Source: Cornus controversa (Eukaryota; Streptophyta; Magnoliopsida; Cornales; Cornaceae). From it: 64,000 bases of DNA. Of this stretch, positions 11,505-23,400 are shown in pieces. The notes beneath the pieces were generated by a model. The model made no database searches and was not told the DNA's origin. It was given only the letters and a program-made list of their open reading frames with translations. The DNA is taken from assembly GCA_026545225.1 (NCBI GenBank), contig CM048848.1, positions 26,576,806 through 26,640,805 on the forward strand. Direction: 5' to 3'. Numbering within the stretch: the first letter of the stretch is position 1; every line of letters begins with the position of its first letter. The position numbers were made by a program, and so were the translations under genes.

Positions 11505-13368
11505 GTCACACCCCAAAATCTAGAGCGCTGGGACTCCCCCAGTTTGAGCCCAAACTCCGGGTTGTAAGGTGTCATTGTCGCCCGAGGTATCATCGACTAA
11601 TCAAACCTCACCGATTAATCAAAGTGAGGCTTACGATTAATCGCAGGCCTTCCGAAGCTATCTCCTACAAAGTTATTCAAGTGTCATTTTTCATATTTTC
11701 ATCCTCATCTATATTATACAATGCTCTCAATTCACCATTTCCTTAATTCAATTGTTCCCATAATTATCATGCATGCATAATTGGACATAAATGGAAATAT
11801 AAAATCATCATTCTCATCATTTAACATATATTCATGTCCTAAAACCTTACATATGCATACATAGTCATAAAGCACACCCAATTACATGTTTCTAAAACAT
11901 TAAAGGTCATACACATATTTAATATATGCATATAGTCCACATTCCAAACATACATCAAATGTAAACAATAAATGTCCTCAAAAGACAACTAGCTACGCTC
12001 TTCACCAACTCATGGTTGGGGAGACTCCGCTACCTCCTTGCCATTTCCTGAAAAGAGTTAATACTTGTGAGATGAGCTCCAACATGCTCAAAAGAAATGT
12101 CTAAAATAGGGTCATCTAATTCTCTCTTTTGGGACTCTAATAACAGGGTCATCCCATTATTGTGTCATAGGACTCCAATAGCAGGGCCATCCTATTCTCT
12201 CATAAAAAAGACTCCAATAACAAGGCCATCTAATTGATCTCACATACACCCTCACCATATGCATGTCATGCATGGAGATGGATTTCACATGCTCATGCTA
12301 ATTATATATGTGAAGCTTAGAAAGTAACATAGTAACCATCTAGCATGCTTGCACATTTCTATACAAGTCTCACATACTCTCATATACGGATATACATCAC
12401 ATTTCCACATTTCAAGGTATCTATTTATCACATAAATCATGCTTTATAGAAAATCATGCTTATTAGGGCAATTAATCAAGCACATAGATACCACATTTGC
12501 ATATATCCATAGAATATGTATAATTCTCCCATATTTCTCATACAACATGTTATACAATCACATATGACAATTCAAGGCATATATTTACATCTATTCATGA
12601 TAAAATTCATCCAATTTTAAAACATAACATGCTTTAACTTAGAGAAATACATAATTATGCACAATTAACCAATTGGTTGATATAGACAACCAATATACTC
12701 ACACTAACCCTGAATTTCATGGTTTAGGCATCCTTACCTTAGTTTAGAAGAGCTTCTAAACAAAATCCTCAATTCTCACTAAATTCAACCTTGTCTGAAT
12801 TTGACTTTGAACCTATAAAACTCGAGCCCTTGTCGCGTGGAATAACTTTCCCTTCTTCGACGTCTTCCAATTCACACCCCAAGTCCCACAAATCTAAAAG
12901 AGAATATGAAGAGATGTGTAGGGAGATGAAGACCTCCTTGGATGACTACTATAATGAGAGAGAGAGTGTGCTGAAATGTTCTCCCTTCTATTTATAGACC
13001 GAGCTTGGCCAATTTACCAAAACGCCACTAGTTACTTAACGTACCTTTCCGGCCTCCTTTTTCAATTTCAAAGCTTCTTATGGACTTGAAATCGATTCCA
13101 TGAATCTTCTAATATTTTAGTTAGTCTAATCTAAAAAATGGTACTTTTTGAAAAATGTCCAATTTTCCAGGCCCACCTGACTTGCGTCCTGAGCCCCATC
13201 GACCCAAAAATCTCAAATTTCACCAAACGCTCCCAAAACTTTCTCGAACCCTAATATAAGTCCCTCAAACATGAATTTCATATTTAAAACATGCATATAA
13301 TCATTTAAATCACTTACAATAAGCGAAAATAAAAATAAAATTGGACAAAAATGGTTACGGTCTTTATA
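11505..13368 (-). repeat. 5' LTR of element C
   Basis: On the minus strand it ends GGGGTGTGACA next to the primer site, a common Ty3 LTR end. It contains an imperfect tandem repeat at about 12110-12240 built on ACTCCAATAACAGGGCCATC. No coding content is supported, including the open frame near 12791. Confidence 0.68.
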
Positions 13369-14927
13369 GCTCTAAACTCAAGACCCGTCATCATCATCAC
13401 ACACCACAGTTCCACCAACACTGCCTTATTTGTTGCCAAAGAATTACCACTATCGATTTCCATTGAAACTGAAGACTCACCATCAAATAACTAGCAAACC
13501 ACCATCCGTGTTCGCTCCACAGACCATGAAAATGAAAAGAGATTGAGGAAGAGAGAGAAAAAGAAAAAGGAAAGGAAAGAGAAAAGAAGAAAAGAAAAAC
13601 CGTGAGGAAGAGAGAGAACCAGTGGGTGTAAAAAAAGGAAGAGAGAGAACTAGTGATAGAAAAAGAAGGAAGAGAGAGAGAAGAAAAAAAAAGAAAAGAA
13701 AAGAAAAAGAAGAGAGAGAATATGACTTGTTGAGAGAGAGAGAGCGTGTGTACGGTGAGAAGAGAAAGGAGGAAGAAAAAGAAAAAAAGAAAAGAAAATA
13801 ATATATATATATATATAGATGTGAGATTGAAGAGAGAGAGTCAAAGTGGGAATTTTAGTCTTTTTACAACAAGATTAATATGGTTTTTTTGTGTTAAAAT
13901 ATTTGGGAGTATAAAAGTAATTTTACAGGTGAGAAGGGTTTATTTGCACCAAATATGAACTACAGGGGAGAAAAGTGAATATGAAAGAGTTTTTTTGCAC
14001 ATTTTTAAAATATAAGAGTGTTTTATGCATTTTATCCCTTTATTATTTGTAAATCCTCATGTATTTGTAATTTTTCAAAAGAATTCCATACATTTTTATA
14101 CGTGGTAATTAGTCACAAACATACACGGTGGGCCATGGCACTCATATGCTCATTCTTGTAATTTTCTTGAAGTAGAGTGAGTCATACAAATACAATCCAA
14201 CTGATGATACTTTAATTCTATTTTCAATCCGTATTTGGGAGACTAATTCTCGATAATGTCATCAATGACATTGTGCATATCAATGATCAACAAAATAAAA
14301 TATATAGTAGTATTTTTTTATTATTGTGGCCCATTATAGTGACTCATCAAGCAACTAGACAAGATACTGATCCAACACTAAGATTTGAAGCATCCAAAAA
14401 CTAGCAAACAGTGTGGTCGTAGTGAGTGTGAGTGGAGATTAATGGAAATTATTCTGCAAGGGTTATGCTTCATTAATCGAAGCCTTGGTTGAACAGGTGA
14501 GCCAATCCTTGAGCTTCATTGTCGTCAATTTGTGAAAAAAGTATTGAATATTCCTGGAATACCATATTCTCTTACATACTCAATCGATAGTGAACTAATG
14601 TTTCTTATAATTAAGGAAAATAAAGAGTTTTCATTGGTTAAATGTGTAAGGGGTATGATATCCCTCGAATATTAATAATTTCTCCAATTTGTGAAATGTG
14701 TAAGTAATTATTTACCTAACTCAAGTTCTAAAATCCATATTCTTATATTAGTACAGATCTATCTAAATTTTAAATACTTCAAAAAGTCGAGTCTTAATTC
14801 TCATGCCACAAACATGTAATGAATTAAGATAAGTTGTCCAAATCCGAACATGTAGGGTCCATGCTCTTCCCTCTTTTGACTATTCCAAGTTTGGAGAACA
14901 AATAATTATCCATATGTAATATATATT
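13369..14927. other. Spacer with a 320-bp purine-rich tract
   Basis: No gene is seen. About 13530-13850 is almost pure A/G on the plus strand (GAGAGA, GAAAAAG runs) and ends in a short TA microsatellite (13800-13816). The rest is AT-rich. Open frames here reflect the low complexity. Confidence 0.7.
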
Positions 14928-16170
14928 AGGGTAAGTATCATCTACCTCCTTTGAGGTTTGTCGAAATAACACATACCTCCCATTTACATTTCATAATCCC
15001 ACCTACCTCCCCTGCTAGTATCAGTCGTCCATGTAACTAACGGTAGTGTGTGATTTAACCGTTATGCCCATGTATTATACATTAATTTTTTTATTTCTTT
15101 TCTTTATCCTCTTTTCTCTCTCTCCACTTCTCTTTCTCTCTCCTCAAACTTCAATCACTCCAGTGTTGTCATCTACAACTACCTTTGTGCTACTTTGAAG
15201 AGGGTTCAACCTCGTTGGAGCTTGACAAAGATGAAGATGACGCTGATAACGAAGGAGTAATGTCTTACGAGTGTCTTTTCTTCTTGGTTATAATGCTCTG
15301 ACTGGAATGGTCTCCTATATAGATGTAGAGAGGAAGATTTCGGTTCCTCCGCCAGTCAATTTATCTTGTGAGCATGATTTTCTATCGCCACTGATTGGTT
15401 ACTATCATTCTCCTCTGCCGGTGGAATCGTCAGATCACAATAGATTTGAAATGCTGAGAAATGAAGCAATGGATAATCGTACGATGGAGCCTCTGGTGCC
15501 TAGACCTACTGGGGTTGATGAATTTTCACTAGCAAGTTCGCCTAAAATAGTTGGTTTTCAGTCAAAATCCCTCCGACGTATGAATCATCACCAAAACTTT
15601 TAACTAGTCTGACTATAGCTCCAAAATTTCAACTACCATTGACATCTAATACCAATGCTAATAGTTCGATGACTTTGTCTCCGATCGGTGATGGAATTAT
15701 AGATTTGGTGGGAACGCACTGGGGCTCGATATCGTTGGAGAGAGATGAAGTTTTGCTAGTAGGATTTGGTGATGATAAGCAACAGTCGGAGGTGAATATT
15801 ACATTTTCTGGTGAGTTACCAATTACAGGTGGAGCTCATGGGTCTTCTCTATTCAGTTTTGAGATGGTAGACTTAGAGGGCTCCGGTGTGGCTTGTCGGG
15901 GAAGACGGTGAATGGTATATAAGCAATTTTTAGTTGGTCAATAAGTTAAAATAGTCATTTGATGCGTTAGAGGGGAAAAATAAACCTTTTACTCATTTAC
16001 TGTGGCTGACATCAGTAGATTCTCTTTGATTGCATCAGCTGCCGTAACGAGAGGGGGGGCGTGCCTTACATAAATCGAAACTTAAGAGGAGGTAGGTGGG
16101 ATTATGAAACGTAGAGGGGAGGTATGTGTTATTTCGACAAACCTCATGGGAGGTTGATTATATTTATCCT
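14928..16170. mobile_element. Mutator-like element with ~90-bp terminal inverted repeats
   Basis: The left end AGGGTAAGTATCATCTACCT and the reverse complement of the right end (AGGATAAATATAATCAACCT) start inverted repeats of about 90 bases that stay highly similar through GAGGTTTGTCGAAATAACAC. The element is flanked by the 7-base direct repeat ATATATT (14921-14927 and 16171-16177). Long TIRs suggest a Mutator-like element, although the flank is low complexity and shorter than the usual 9 bases. No transposase is present, so it is non-autonomous. Confidence 0.75.
15195..15911 (+). pseudogene. Coding-like cargo of the Mutator-like element
   Basis: Two frames in the element interior look protein-like in composition: 15271-15603 (110 codons, with GMVSYIDVERKISVPPPV and MEPLVPRPTGVDEF) and 15639-15911 (90 codons, with GDGIIDLVGTHWGSISLERD). 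They are in different frames and may be exons or one frame-shifted piece. No family was recognised. They could be a captured host gene fragment, as in Pack-MULEs, or chance open frames. Base composition is less AT-rich than the flanks. Confidence 0.4.
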
Positions 16171-16440
16171 ATATATTATACAAAGTTGTGATATACTATA
16201 AGTATATTGAATGTAATACACTTAATTACAAGTGGTGTAAGATCCAATTGATTATATCCATTAAATAAAGAGTCTTTGGTTCTTCTATTTTGTTCAAACT
16301 CTTCTTACCAAACATCATTACTCATTATTGTTGGTTGGAAACCAATCACGTGTTTTTTTTTCACCTCACCATCTCCGCCCAACACCCCATCTCTCTCACT
16401 CCTTACACTTTATATATCTATTTTCTCTTTCCTATCACCG

Positions 16441-17052
16441 ATGGCCTCTGAAGAATATCCCACTGTCTATGGTGAAGAAGACCTCGATGACGATGACAAA
16501 GAGAGTGAAAAAGAAAAAAAAACTCTTCCACACGTCGGTGTCACCGCCGGTGTCTCCAATAGCAAGCCATCTCAGGGAATTATTGATTTGCTTCCTAATT
16601 CGAAGTGTTAATGGGTCAAGGACATCTTGATCATGACCATCATCGCAAAGAAAAATTAGTTGCCTTTAAATAAGTCTTAGAGGCTATTTTCAATAGCTCT
16701 TGTCTAAGGAGGACAAGATCAAGTTGTTATAGGGCTTTCTCGATTACATAACATAGCGAGGGACAAGCAATTCGTCACACCACAATGGTACGATGGTGTT
16801 CTATGACCAGATCAAGAGAAAGTTATAACTCGATTTTAAAGAGAATTAATGGGTGGAGAAGCTAAGAAAGTTGAAGTAGTAATATCAGAACAATCTGAGT
16901 AATATTAGTTTGGGTAAAGAGTACGTCTTTAAGAGCCCTTAAGATTTGGATTGACGCTGCTAGTCGAGGCGTCGGAGAAAATGGTGGATTAGAATATGAC
17001 GAAGCAAACCCTAGCCCTAATATAAATGATCACAATAATACTGATATTTAGG
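16441..17052 (+). pseudogene. GeBP-like (DUF573) pseudogene copy 1
   Basis: The first 57 codons are open (MASEEYPTVYGEEDLDD..., ending NSKC). The frame then has stops at 16609 and further on, but family segments remain in other frames: the start of the DUF573 domain, an EN*WVEKLRKLK segment and GKEYVFKSP-like sequence. GeBP proteins are plant nuclear DNA-binding factors that regulate leaf cell fate and hormone responses. Here the DNA-binding domain is broken by several frameshifts and stops, so no working factor is expected. The leader upstream (16331-16440) is shared with the other copies. Confidence 0.7.
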
Positions 17053-17222
17053 TGAGAAAGAGTGCTAGTGGTAGTCGTAAGCCGCGACTGCCGCTATACA
17101 CTCACCATGTGATTGATTGAAAACCAATCATATGTTTTGCTTTTCTCCTCACCAACTCCGCCTAACACCCCTCTCTCTTTCTCTCCCTACACTTTCTGTC
17201 TCTACTTTCTTTTTCCTCACCC

Positions 17223-17866
17223 ATGGCCTTAGAAGAAGATCGCACCATCTATGGTGAAGAAGACCTCAACAACGACAACAAAGAAAGCGAAAAAGAAAAC
17301 CTAACCCTTCCATACGTCGATGAAGTCACCATCGGCATTGCTAGTATCCCTAATAGTGAGCGATATCAGGGAATCACCAATTCGCTTCCTGATTCGAAAT
17401 GTTAGCAAATAGAGGATGTCTCAATCGCTACCGTCATCGAAGAGAAGAAGTCGTTGCCTTTAAATGACCCTTAGAAGCTATTTTCAACAACTCGAGACAA
17501 TCGAGGACATGATCGAGTTGTTACATGGGTTTCTTGATTACACAATGTAATGAGGGATGAATAATACATTGCATCACCATGATACGATGGCATTCTACGA
17601 GCAAATCAAGAGTAAGTTACAAGTCAATTTCAACAAGAATCAATTAATGGAGAAGTTGAGAAGGCTGAAGTAGTAGTCTCGGAACATTCTGAGTAAAATT
17701 AATTTGGGTAAAGAATATATCTTCAAGAACCCGCACGATCAGAAAAATTTCGAGATCTCTCGCAAGATTTTGAGTGATGCCACCAACCATGGTGTTGGAG
17801 AAGAAGGTGGATTATAAGATGACAAAGCAAACCCTATCCCTAACATAAATGATCATAACAATATTT
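17223..17866 (+). pseudogene. GeBP-like (DUF573) pseudogene copy 2
   Basis: The frame opens MALEEDRTIYGEEDLNND and stops after 60 codons. The later parts hold the clearest DUF573 remnant: FNKNQLMEKLRRLK (near 17630-17670, frames shifting) and KNPHDQKNFEISRKIL (near 17727-17775), which match the helix-containing domain of GeBP proteins. Several stops and frameshifts separate the pieces. It lies in the same orientation as its neighbours. Confidence 0.72.
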
Positions 17867-18031
17867 AGGTGAGGAGGAGTGGTAGCGTCAATCGCTAGCC
17901 ATGACTATCACTATACACTCGCCATGTGTTTGGCTGAAAACAATCACATATGTTTTTTTTTCAAGTCACCTACTCTACCCACCTTTTCTTTCCCTACACT
18001 TTCTCTCTTTACTTTCTCTTTCCTATCACCC

Positions 18032-18679
18032 ATGGCCTTCGAAAAAGATCCCACCGTCTACGACAAAGAAGACAACGTTGATGAAGAAAGAGAAGAAGAA
18101 AACCTAAACCTTCCACACATTGGTGAAGTCACCATCGCCATCACATGCGTCCCCAACAACAAGCCATCTCAGGGAATCATTGATTTTCTTCTCGATCCAT
18201 AGTGTTAATGGGTCGAGGATGTCTCAATCGTGATCATCATCGAAAAGAAAAAGTCATTGCCTTTAGATGAGTCTCAGAGGCTATTTTTAACTGCTTTAAA
18301 CTAACGAGGACGAGATTAAGTTGTTACAGGGGATTTCTCAATTACATGATGCAGTGAGGGATGAAAAAATCATCGCACCACCATGATATAACGACGTTCT
18401 ACAACCAAATCAAGAGTAAGTTATAGCCTGATTTCAGCAAGAATTAATTGGTGAAGAAGCTGAGAAGGTTGAAGTAGTAGTATCTAAACATTTTGAGCAA
18501 GATCAGTTTGGGTAAAGAGTACCTCTTTAAGAGCTTGCATGATCAGATAACTTCTAAGATCTTTTACAAGATTTGGAGTGGTGCCGCTAGCTGTGGCATC
18601 AAAAAAGAAGGTGGATTGGAAGATGACGAAGCAAACCCTAGCCTTAATATAAATCACCACAATAATAACATTATTTAGG
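18032..18679 (+). pseudogene. GeBP-like (DUF573) pseudogene copy 3
   Basis: The frame opens MAFEKDPTVYDKEDN and stops near 18200. The domain end is recognisable in 18493-18678: SKISLGKEYLFKSLHDQITSKIFYKIWSG, then GGLEDDEANP. The middle of the domain is frame-shifted. The upstream leader is shared with copies 1 and 2. Confidence 0.7.
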
Positions 18680-18818
18680 TGAGGAGGAGTTCTAAGGGCA
18701 GTCGCTAGTCGCGATTGCTATTATACATGTTTTGTTTTTCACCTCACCCACTCCGCCCAACCTCGGCCCCCTCTCGACCTATACTTTCACTCTCTACTTT
18801 ATTTTTCCTATCACTCAT

Positions 18819-19207
18819 AGCCTCCGAATAAGATCCCACCATTTATAACAAAGAAGACCTCGACAGTGACGATGACAAAGAGAGTAAAGAAGAAAACCTA
18901 ACCCTACCACATATCGGTGAAGTCACCATCACAATTGATGTCGTCCCAAAAGACTAGCCATCCCAGGGAATCGTCAATTCGCTTCCCAAACGGAAGCACC
19001 AGCGAGTTAAAGATGTCTCGATTGCGACTGTTATTGTAGAGAAGAAGATGTTGCCTTTAGATGAGTCTCAAAATCTATTTCAATGGCTCTGGATTGACGA
19101 GGACAAAATCGAGCTATTACAGGGGTTTCTCGATTACCCGACACAGGGAGGGACAAACAATTCATCACAACAAAGGACGAACAATTTGTTGCACTACCAT
19201 GATACGA
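18819..19207 (+). pseudogene. GeBP-like pseudogene copy 4, 3' part missing
   Basis: The start codon is replaced by ATA (ATAGCCTCCGAATAAG), with an early stop. The start of the DUF573 domain is the best preserved of the four: LFQWLWIDEDKIELLQGFLDY near 19070-19135. Similarity ends at about 19207 (CCATGATACGACG), 60 bases before the CACTA terminus at 19267. Its missing 3' portion has a counterpart at 56213-56337, on the other side of the transposon block. Confidence 0.7.
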
Positions 19208-19266
19208 CGTAGGGTCGTCTGGAGACTTAGGCGGTCACCTAAGGCCCCAGCCAATATGATTCATTT

Positions 19267-19920
19267 CACTACAAGAAAATTAGTCTTTTACGATGGGCCA
19301 AAACTGCCTTAAATGACTTTTTAAGGCGGACAATCGCCTGCCCTCTATTAAGGTATTATAATTACGAAGTTTTTTTAAAGGCATGCGGAAACTTTTTAAA
19401 GGCATTCAAAAACTGCCTTTAATAATTTCATAAACGCCTTTAAAATAATTTTTCAAGGCGATTATTTAGTGTCTTAAAAATTGAATTATTCAAGGCGAAC
19501 ATTACATGTCATAGAACTGTCATTATTTACGGCGGTCAGTGATCGCCTTAGAAGTTGAATTATTCAAGGCGGACCATACCTGTCATAGAACTGTCATTAT
19601 TTACGACGGTGAGTTATCGCCTTAGAATCTTAATTATTAAGGGCGGTTTCTAACTGCCTTAAAATATTATTTATTTACGACGTGCAGTGCTTGCCTTAAA
19701 ATCTAATATTAAGGGTTGCTTCTAGCATCCTTAAAAGTTGAACCAAATTTTTTTAAGGGCAGCTTTGGCCCGCCTTAGAAGCTAAGATATTAACGGCATT
19801 CGTAGACTGCCATAGAAGGTAAAATAGTTACGGCGTTTCTGACCCGCCTTAGAAGCTACCCACATGATATTATTAAGGGCGGGCTGGGCTTGCCTTAAAA
19901 GAAACTATTACCTAATTCCA
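19267..19920. repeat. CACTA left terminus with subterminal repeats
   Basis: After CACTACAAGAAAA the sequence holds more than ten copies, in both orientations, of a short motif like TTAAGGCGGT / CGCCTTAAAA spaced by 25-45 bases, to about 19890. Such subterminal repeats are the transposase binding sites of CACTA elements. Confidence 0.75.
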
Positions 19921-20440
19921 AAAACCTGTGAAACCCAATCCAAAAACCTGTGAAACCCAATCGAAAAACCTGTGATACCATACATACAATACCAACATCA
20001 ATTTGTATTGGAAGCTAAAAAACATTCAAATGAAAGTCAAGCCAAAAACACAGTTTGAATAACTTTCATCCCAACCCAAAAGTATTTGCATATCTAATTT
20101 GCGGATTCAAAGCTAGCACATTCAGCATGCTTAAAAATTACAACCATTAACAAATATACAGTGAACATTTAAAAGACGAATATTCTAGCTACAAATGAAC
20201 TTAAACAAAACACTGAACTTGAAGATGTAGTTGAGAGGCAATCGAAGCAAAATGGAGCAATGGAGCAAGTACAACAAGAGAGAAGGCTACTGCTACTGCT
20301 CGCTGGTTCATTATCCTGGGATTTACAGAGAGAGGGTCAATGGAGCAAGTACAACAAAGAAAGAACAAAAATATCAATATATAATGAAATGAAACAATGA
20401 ATATATAAAGAGGTATACTTGATATATTTTCCTTTTCACT
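19921..20440. other. Unassigned sequence inside the CACTA block
   Basis: It begins with a short tandem AAACCTGTGA..ACCCAATC repeat (19921-19975). Otherwise it is AT-rich with no supported gene. Confidence 0.5.
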
Positions 20441-20659
20441 TTCCTTTATAAGTCTGCAAAAACTATTCTATGTACTGACATAGATTGTTTGCTCGAGGAA
20501 CTCAAGTTGCCAAAATGGGAAGAGACAGTCGTTGGTGCAAGGACCAGATATGAGCAAATTATTAAGGCCCTTGCAGATAAATTTCCTTCAGAAAACTTGC
20601 TGCTTGTCACACATAGTAACAACTTTATGGATTTCCATTCATTCATAGTTTTTGAATAG
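20441..20659 (+). pseudogene. Histidine phosphatase (phosphoglycerate mutase-like) gene fragment
   Basis: The open frame reads FLYKSAKTILCTDIDCLLEE, then LKLPKWEETVVGARTRYEQI and ALADKFPSENLLLVTHSNN. This fits the part of plant phosphoglycerate mutase-like proteins that leads to the second conserved catalytic histidine (LLLVTH). The usual GEGV after it is replaced by SNN, where similarity ends and the frame stops at 20657. No RHG active-site motif or other exon was found. It looks like one captured exon and cannot be functional. The family call was made by eye. Confidence 0.55.
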
Positions 20660-20774
20660 ATTTATGATTAGAATACCATACATATTTATTTTGGTGCCTC
20701 AAATCATATATAATATATAGGTACATAAACATATCCATGTCATACTTTTTGTTAAAGTTAGAGTCTAACTTCCC

Positions 20775-20812
20775 ATTATCCTTAGAAACTTTATCTCATT
20801 CCTATATGTATA

Positions 20813-20843
<31 letters not shown>

Positions 20844-20890
20844 AAATTTAGCTTTGTCTTTGTTTCACATGCATTCCACTTAAATCACAA
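20775..20890. repeat. Direct duplicate, copy 1 (with GT/GA microsatellite)
   Basis: CCATTATCCTTAGAAACTTT, a TATGTG-type GT run, a GA run and AATTTAGCTTTGTCTTTG recur at 24669-24798 in the same orientation, with longer microsatellite runs there. Confidence 0.8.
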
Positions 20891-23235
20891 AATATAAGGA
20901 GCATGAACATAGTTAAACATAACATACTTTAGCAAACATAATGCAGTGAAATATAATTTAGTAAAGTAGCATAACAAATTCAGCATAATAGCATATGGAG
21001 TTCAGCACAATAGTATAGAAAAATTAGCATGATAGCAAATAGAAAAATCAGCATGCTAGTATTTTTAAGACAGCAAAATCAACACTCTAAAAATCTTAAA
21101 TCAAGATTGTTTGTGCTTGCCATGGATTCCACATGTCGCCTGAAGAGTTTGTTCGTCATGCCAGTGAAGAGCAGACAAATTCAGCTACTGGCAGTTTGGT
21201 GTCATTTCAAAGTGGCAATCCTGCCTCCTCATCTCAAAGTGGCAATCCTGTGAATCTTGTAATAACTCTCTCTCTCTTTCAGTTTCAGCCTCATATTTAA
21301 CAAAAAGGAAAGCCCTTTTTCACTAGGAATCGGCCACAATAAGGAGAATTTCGCACATGACCAAAACCAGTCTAGCAATAGAAGACTTTACAGCAATCAG
21401 ACAATGCTCCTCCAGTCTACTAAAACCAAAAATTGAGCAACAAAATTTTAAGCTCCCTATCTCCCCTAGAGCAAAAGCCTCCATTCTTGCTTGCATCCCA
21501 TTCCTTGGTCAATGCCATTAAACAACCGTAAGGCATCTTCCTTGAAACCTTCATATGTGAGGCCTAAAAAGAGTTGAATGATTTAATTTTCTGCTTAACC
21601 TATTTGGAGCTTCTTTCCCTTCCCCTCAACTCACCAAATCTGAAGCCCATCCCATAGCTCCTTGTGGACCCAATTGAAGGTGGCAAATTCCACAAGCAAT
21701 AGTAAGTCCAGATTACTAACAACCATGATACTAGAATCGAAATGCTCCCATCACTGTCAACTCCTCCCAACATCTTCAAACCATAAAACTCTTTCCTCTT
21801 CACAAAGATCAGCCCACCTTCATACATCTGAATGAGGCTTGGTAACTGAGATATCTTCTTCAATATCCTCCCACCCTGTCATTAAAATTATTCCTTGCAC
21901 CAGTGCCTCGAATGCTGGATCATTAGGAGACAATCAACCAGAAACATACTGGTAAAATCTATGAAGCAACAATCACGGCTGCAAATGAACCAAGTTTTTC
22001 ATAAAGAACTTTGGTTCAGCTCCGTATTGGACTCGTTTGTTTAGTTGATGAACTGAGACTGAGTTCAATAATGATGCTTGAGAAAAGAATGAGGCAAACC
22101 CAAACAAAGTCAAGCTTAATTTAGCTAGGCTGGTGAATATAAATGTTCCATGTGTTATCATTGTAATTGCAGGTTGATATATTTACATGTCAAAGGTGCT
22201 ACATAGATTAGGGGAGAAAAAGAACATAGATTGAAGCTGTAAGAAAAGATAGGGTTGCCTTTGGCCCTATGTATAACCCCAGGAAAAAGATATGCTCACA
22301 CAGCTGATATGGTTTGCAGGAAAGAAGCTTCATGAAGTTGAGTTATATAGAAAAAAAATTTCATTAAGTTGAGTTATATAGAAAAAATTTACTTTCCAAT
22401 CATTACCAGAACTGACAGTTCCAAATATACAAATGACATATGTCACATCAAATGGAAGAGGAAAAAAAAGGAATTTAGATATTTTGGAATATAAAAAATA
22501 CCAAACAGCAAAAGAACAAGAATACAAACCTGAACTTTGGACAATAAACTGGGTAGCTTTAACAAACTATCCAATTTTTGCCAACGCGTCCATTATGTCC
22601 CTGAAGCGAGTGTCATTATGCCAAGGTGGATAAAGTTTTGAATTAAAAAATAAAATAAGAAAGACACACCATTGAGAATTCAAAATGGTTGTCTGAAGTC
22701 AGCATGAAAAAAATATATAAGTTTGAATATACCAATGTATCATCATCACCCGACACTTCCCCTAAAGTTTGAGAAAATGATAACCCTCGAGTTTTGTGAA
22801 TCTTTTGTTTCTACAATAGAACATTCAGTATTAAAATCTCCAGAAACAACAAATGTTCTTTCTTTCAGTCACAGATAAGAAAACCAAATTAGCACTGAAA
22901 ATACACCCATCTAATTTTCAGTCATTTTTATTCTACAAATAAACACAAAGAGACATTAATTAAATCTAATGCTCAATAGTATTAAGCACAAACTCAACTA
23001 TATTGAAACTCTTATTCTATCTTGAACAACAGAGTAAAGGATTATTCATATCATAGAAAATTGAATAGTTGAATAATGATCCATCCAAGTGAGTAGATTT
23101 TTCCAGGTGAAAGAGAGCCATTCAAATGCACAACGAAAGAAAAACAGATAATAGAGTGAAACAGTAAATTTGTTTTCTAGACATGACTGACTGGTTATTG
23201 ATATTGGCTTAATAATACAGGTTTAGCATAGGGGT
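20891..23235. other. Unassigned AT-rich sequence inside the CACTA block
   Basis: No gene is supported. A short coding-like stretch near 21127-21260 (HMSPEEFVRHASEEQTNSAT) and a minus-strand stretch near 21440-21870 (YEGFKEDALRLFNG, faintly pentatricopeptide-like) may be further gene fragments. I could not assign either with confidence. An imperfect direct repeat of about 30 bases around AAGTTGAGTTATATAGAAAA occurs at 22333-22390. Confidence 0.4.
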
Positions 23236-23400
23236 CATTAATTGGTAGTTGGTACATTGGTAAAAGCGAGCGCTGACAAGCATGAGGACGTGGGTTTGAC
23301 TCTAAGAGCAGGCACTTCAAGAAAAATAATGCTAAAAGTTAGGACTGTCTCCAATCTTTCCTTCTCAGCACTCACAAAGGCAGGACCAGCATTAGGTATG
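23236..23400 (+). mobile_element. Possible tRNA-derived SINE
   Basis: GGTAGTTGGTACATTGG and, 30-40 bases on, GTGGGTTTGACTCTAAG resemble degenerate A and B boxes of a tRNA-type RNA polymerase III promoter at roughly correct spacing. No clear tail or target duplication was seen. Confidence 0.35.

Larger units (their letters stand above)
10282..13368 (-). mobile_element. Ty3/gypsy fragment C (LTR, primer site, gag)
   Basis: Minus-strand order: LTR (13368-11505), primer-binding site (11501-11490), gag remnant (about 10910-10400). It is cut at its gag side where it meets the 3' LTR of element B (10281). The LTR start (TATAAAGACCG on the minus strand) resembles that of element B, so B and C are related families in opposite orientation. 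Confidence 0.72.
16331..19207 (+). repeat. Tandem array of ~0.8-kb GeBP pseudogene units
   Basis: Four head-to-tail units start near 16331, 17111, 17928 and 18725. Each has a conserved upstream part (ACCAATCA, T-run, CACCTCACC, pyrimidine-rich leader), a coding remnant and an end with TATTTAGGTGAG. The spacing of about 780-820 bases and the conserved non-coding parts show that whole units were duplicated, not just the coding sequence. Confidence 0.8.

Noticed and set aside
13650..13958. Frames over the purine-rich tract
   Set aside because: They are low-complexity translations of GA/CT and TA runs.
16276..16630. 111- and 100-codon frames starting upstream of GeBP copy 1
   Set aside because: The first only adds pyrimidine-rich leader to the GeBP start at 16441; the second is out of frame with the family.
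21600..21863. Minus-strand 87-codon frame as a pentatricopeptide protein
   Set aside because: The similarity is faint and limited to a few residues in a neighbouring frame; no repeat periodicity could be shown.
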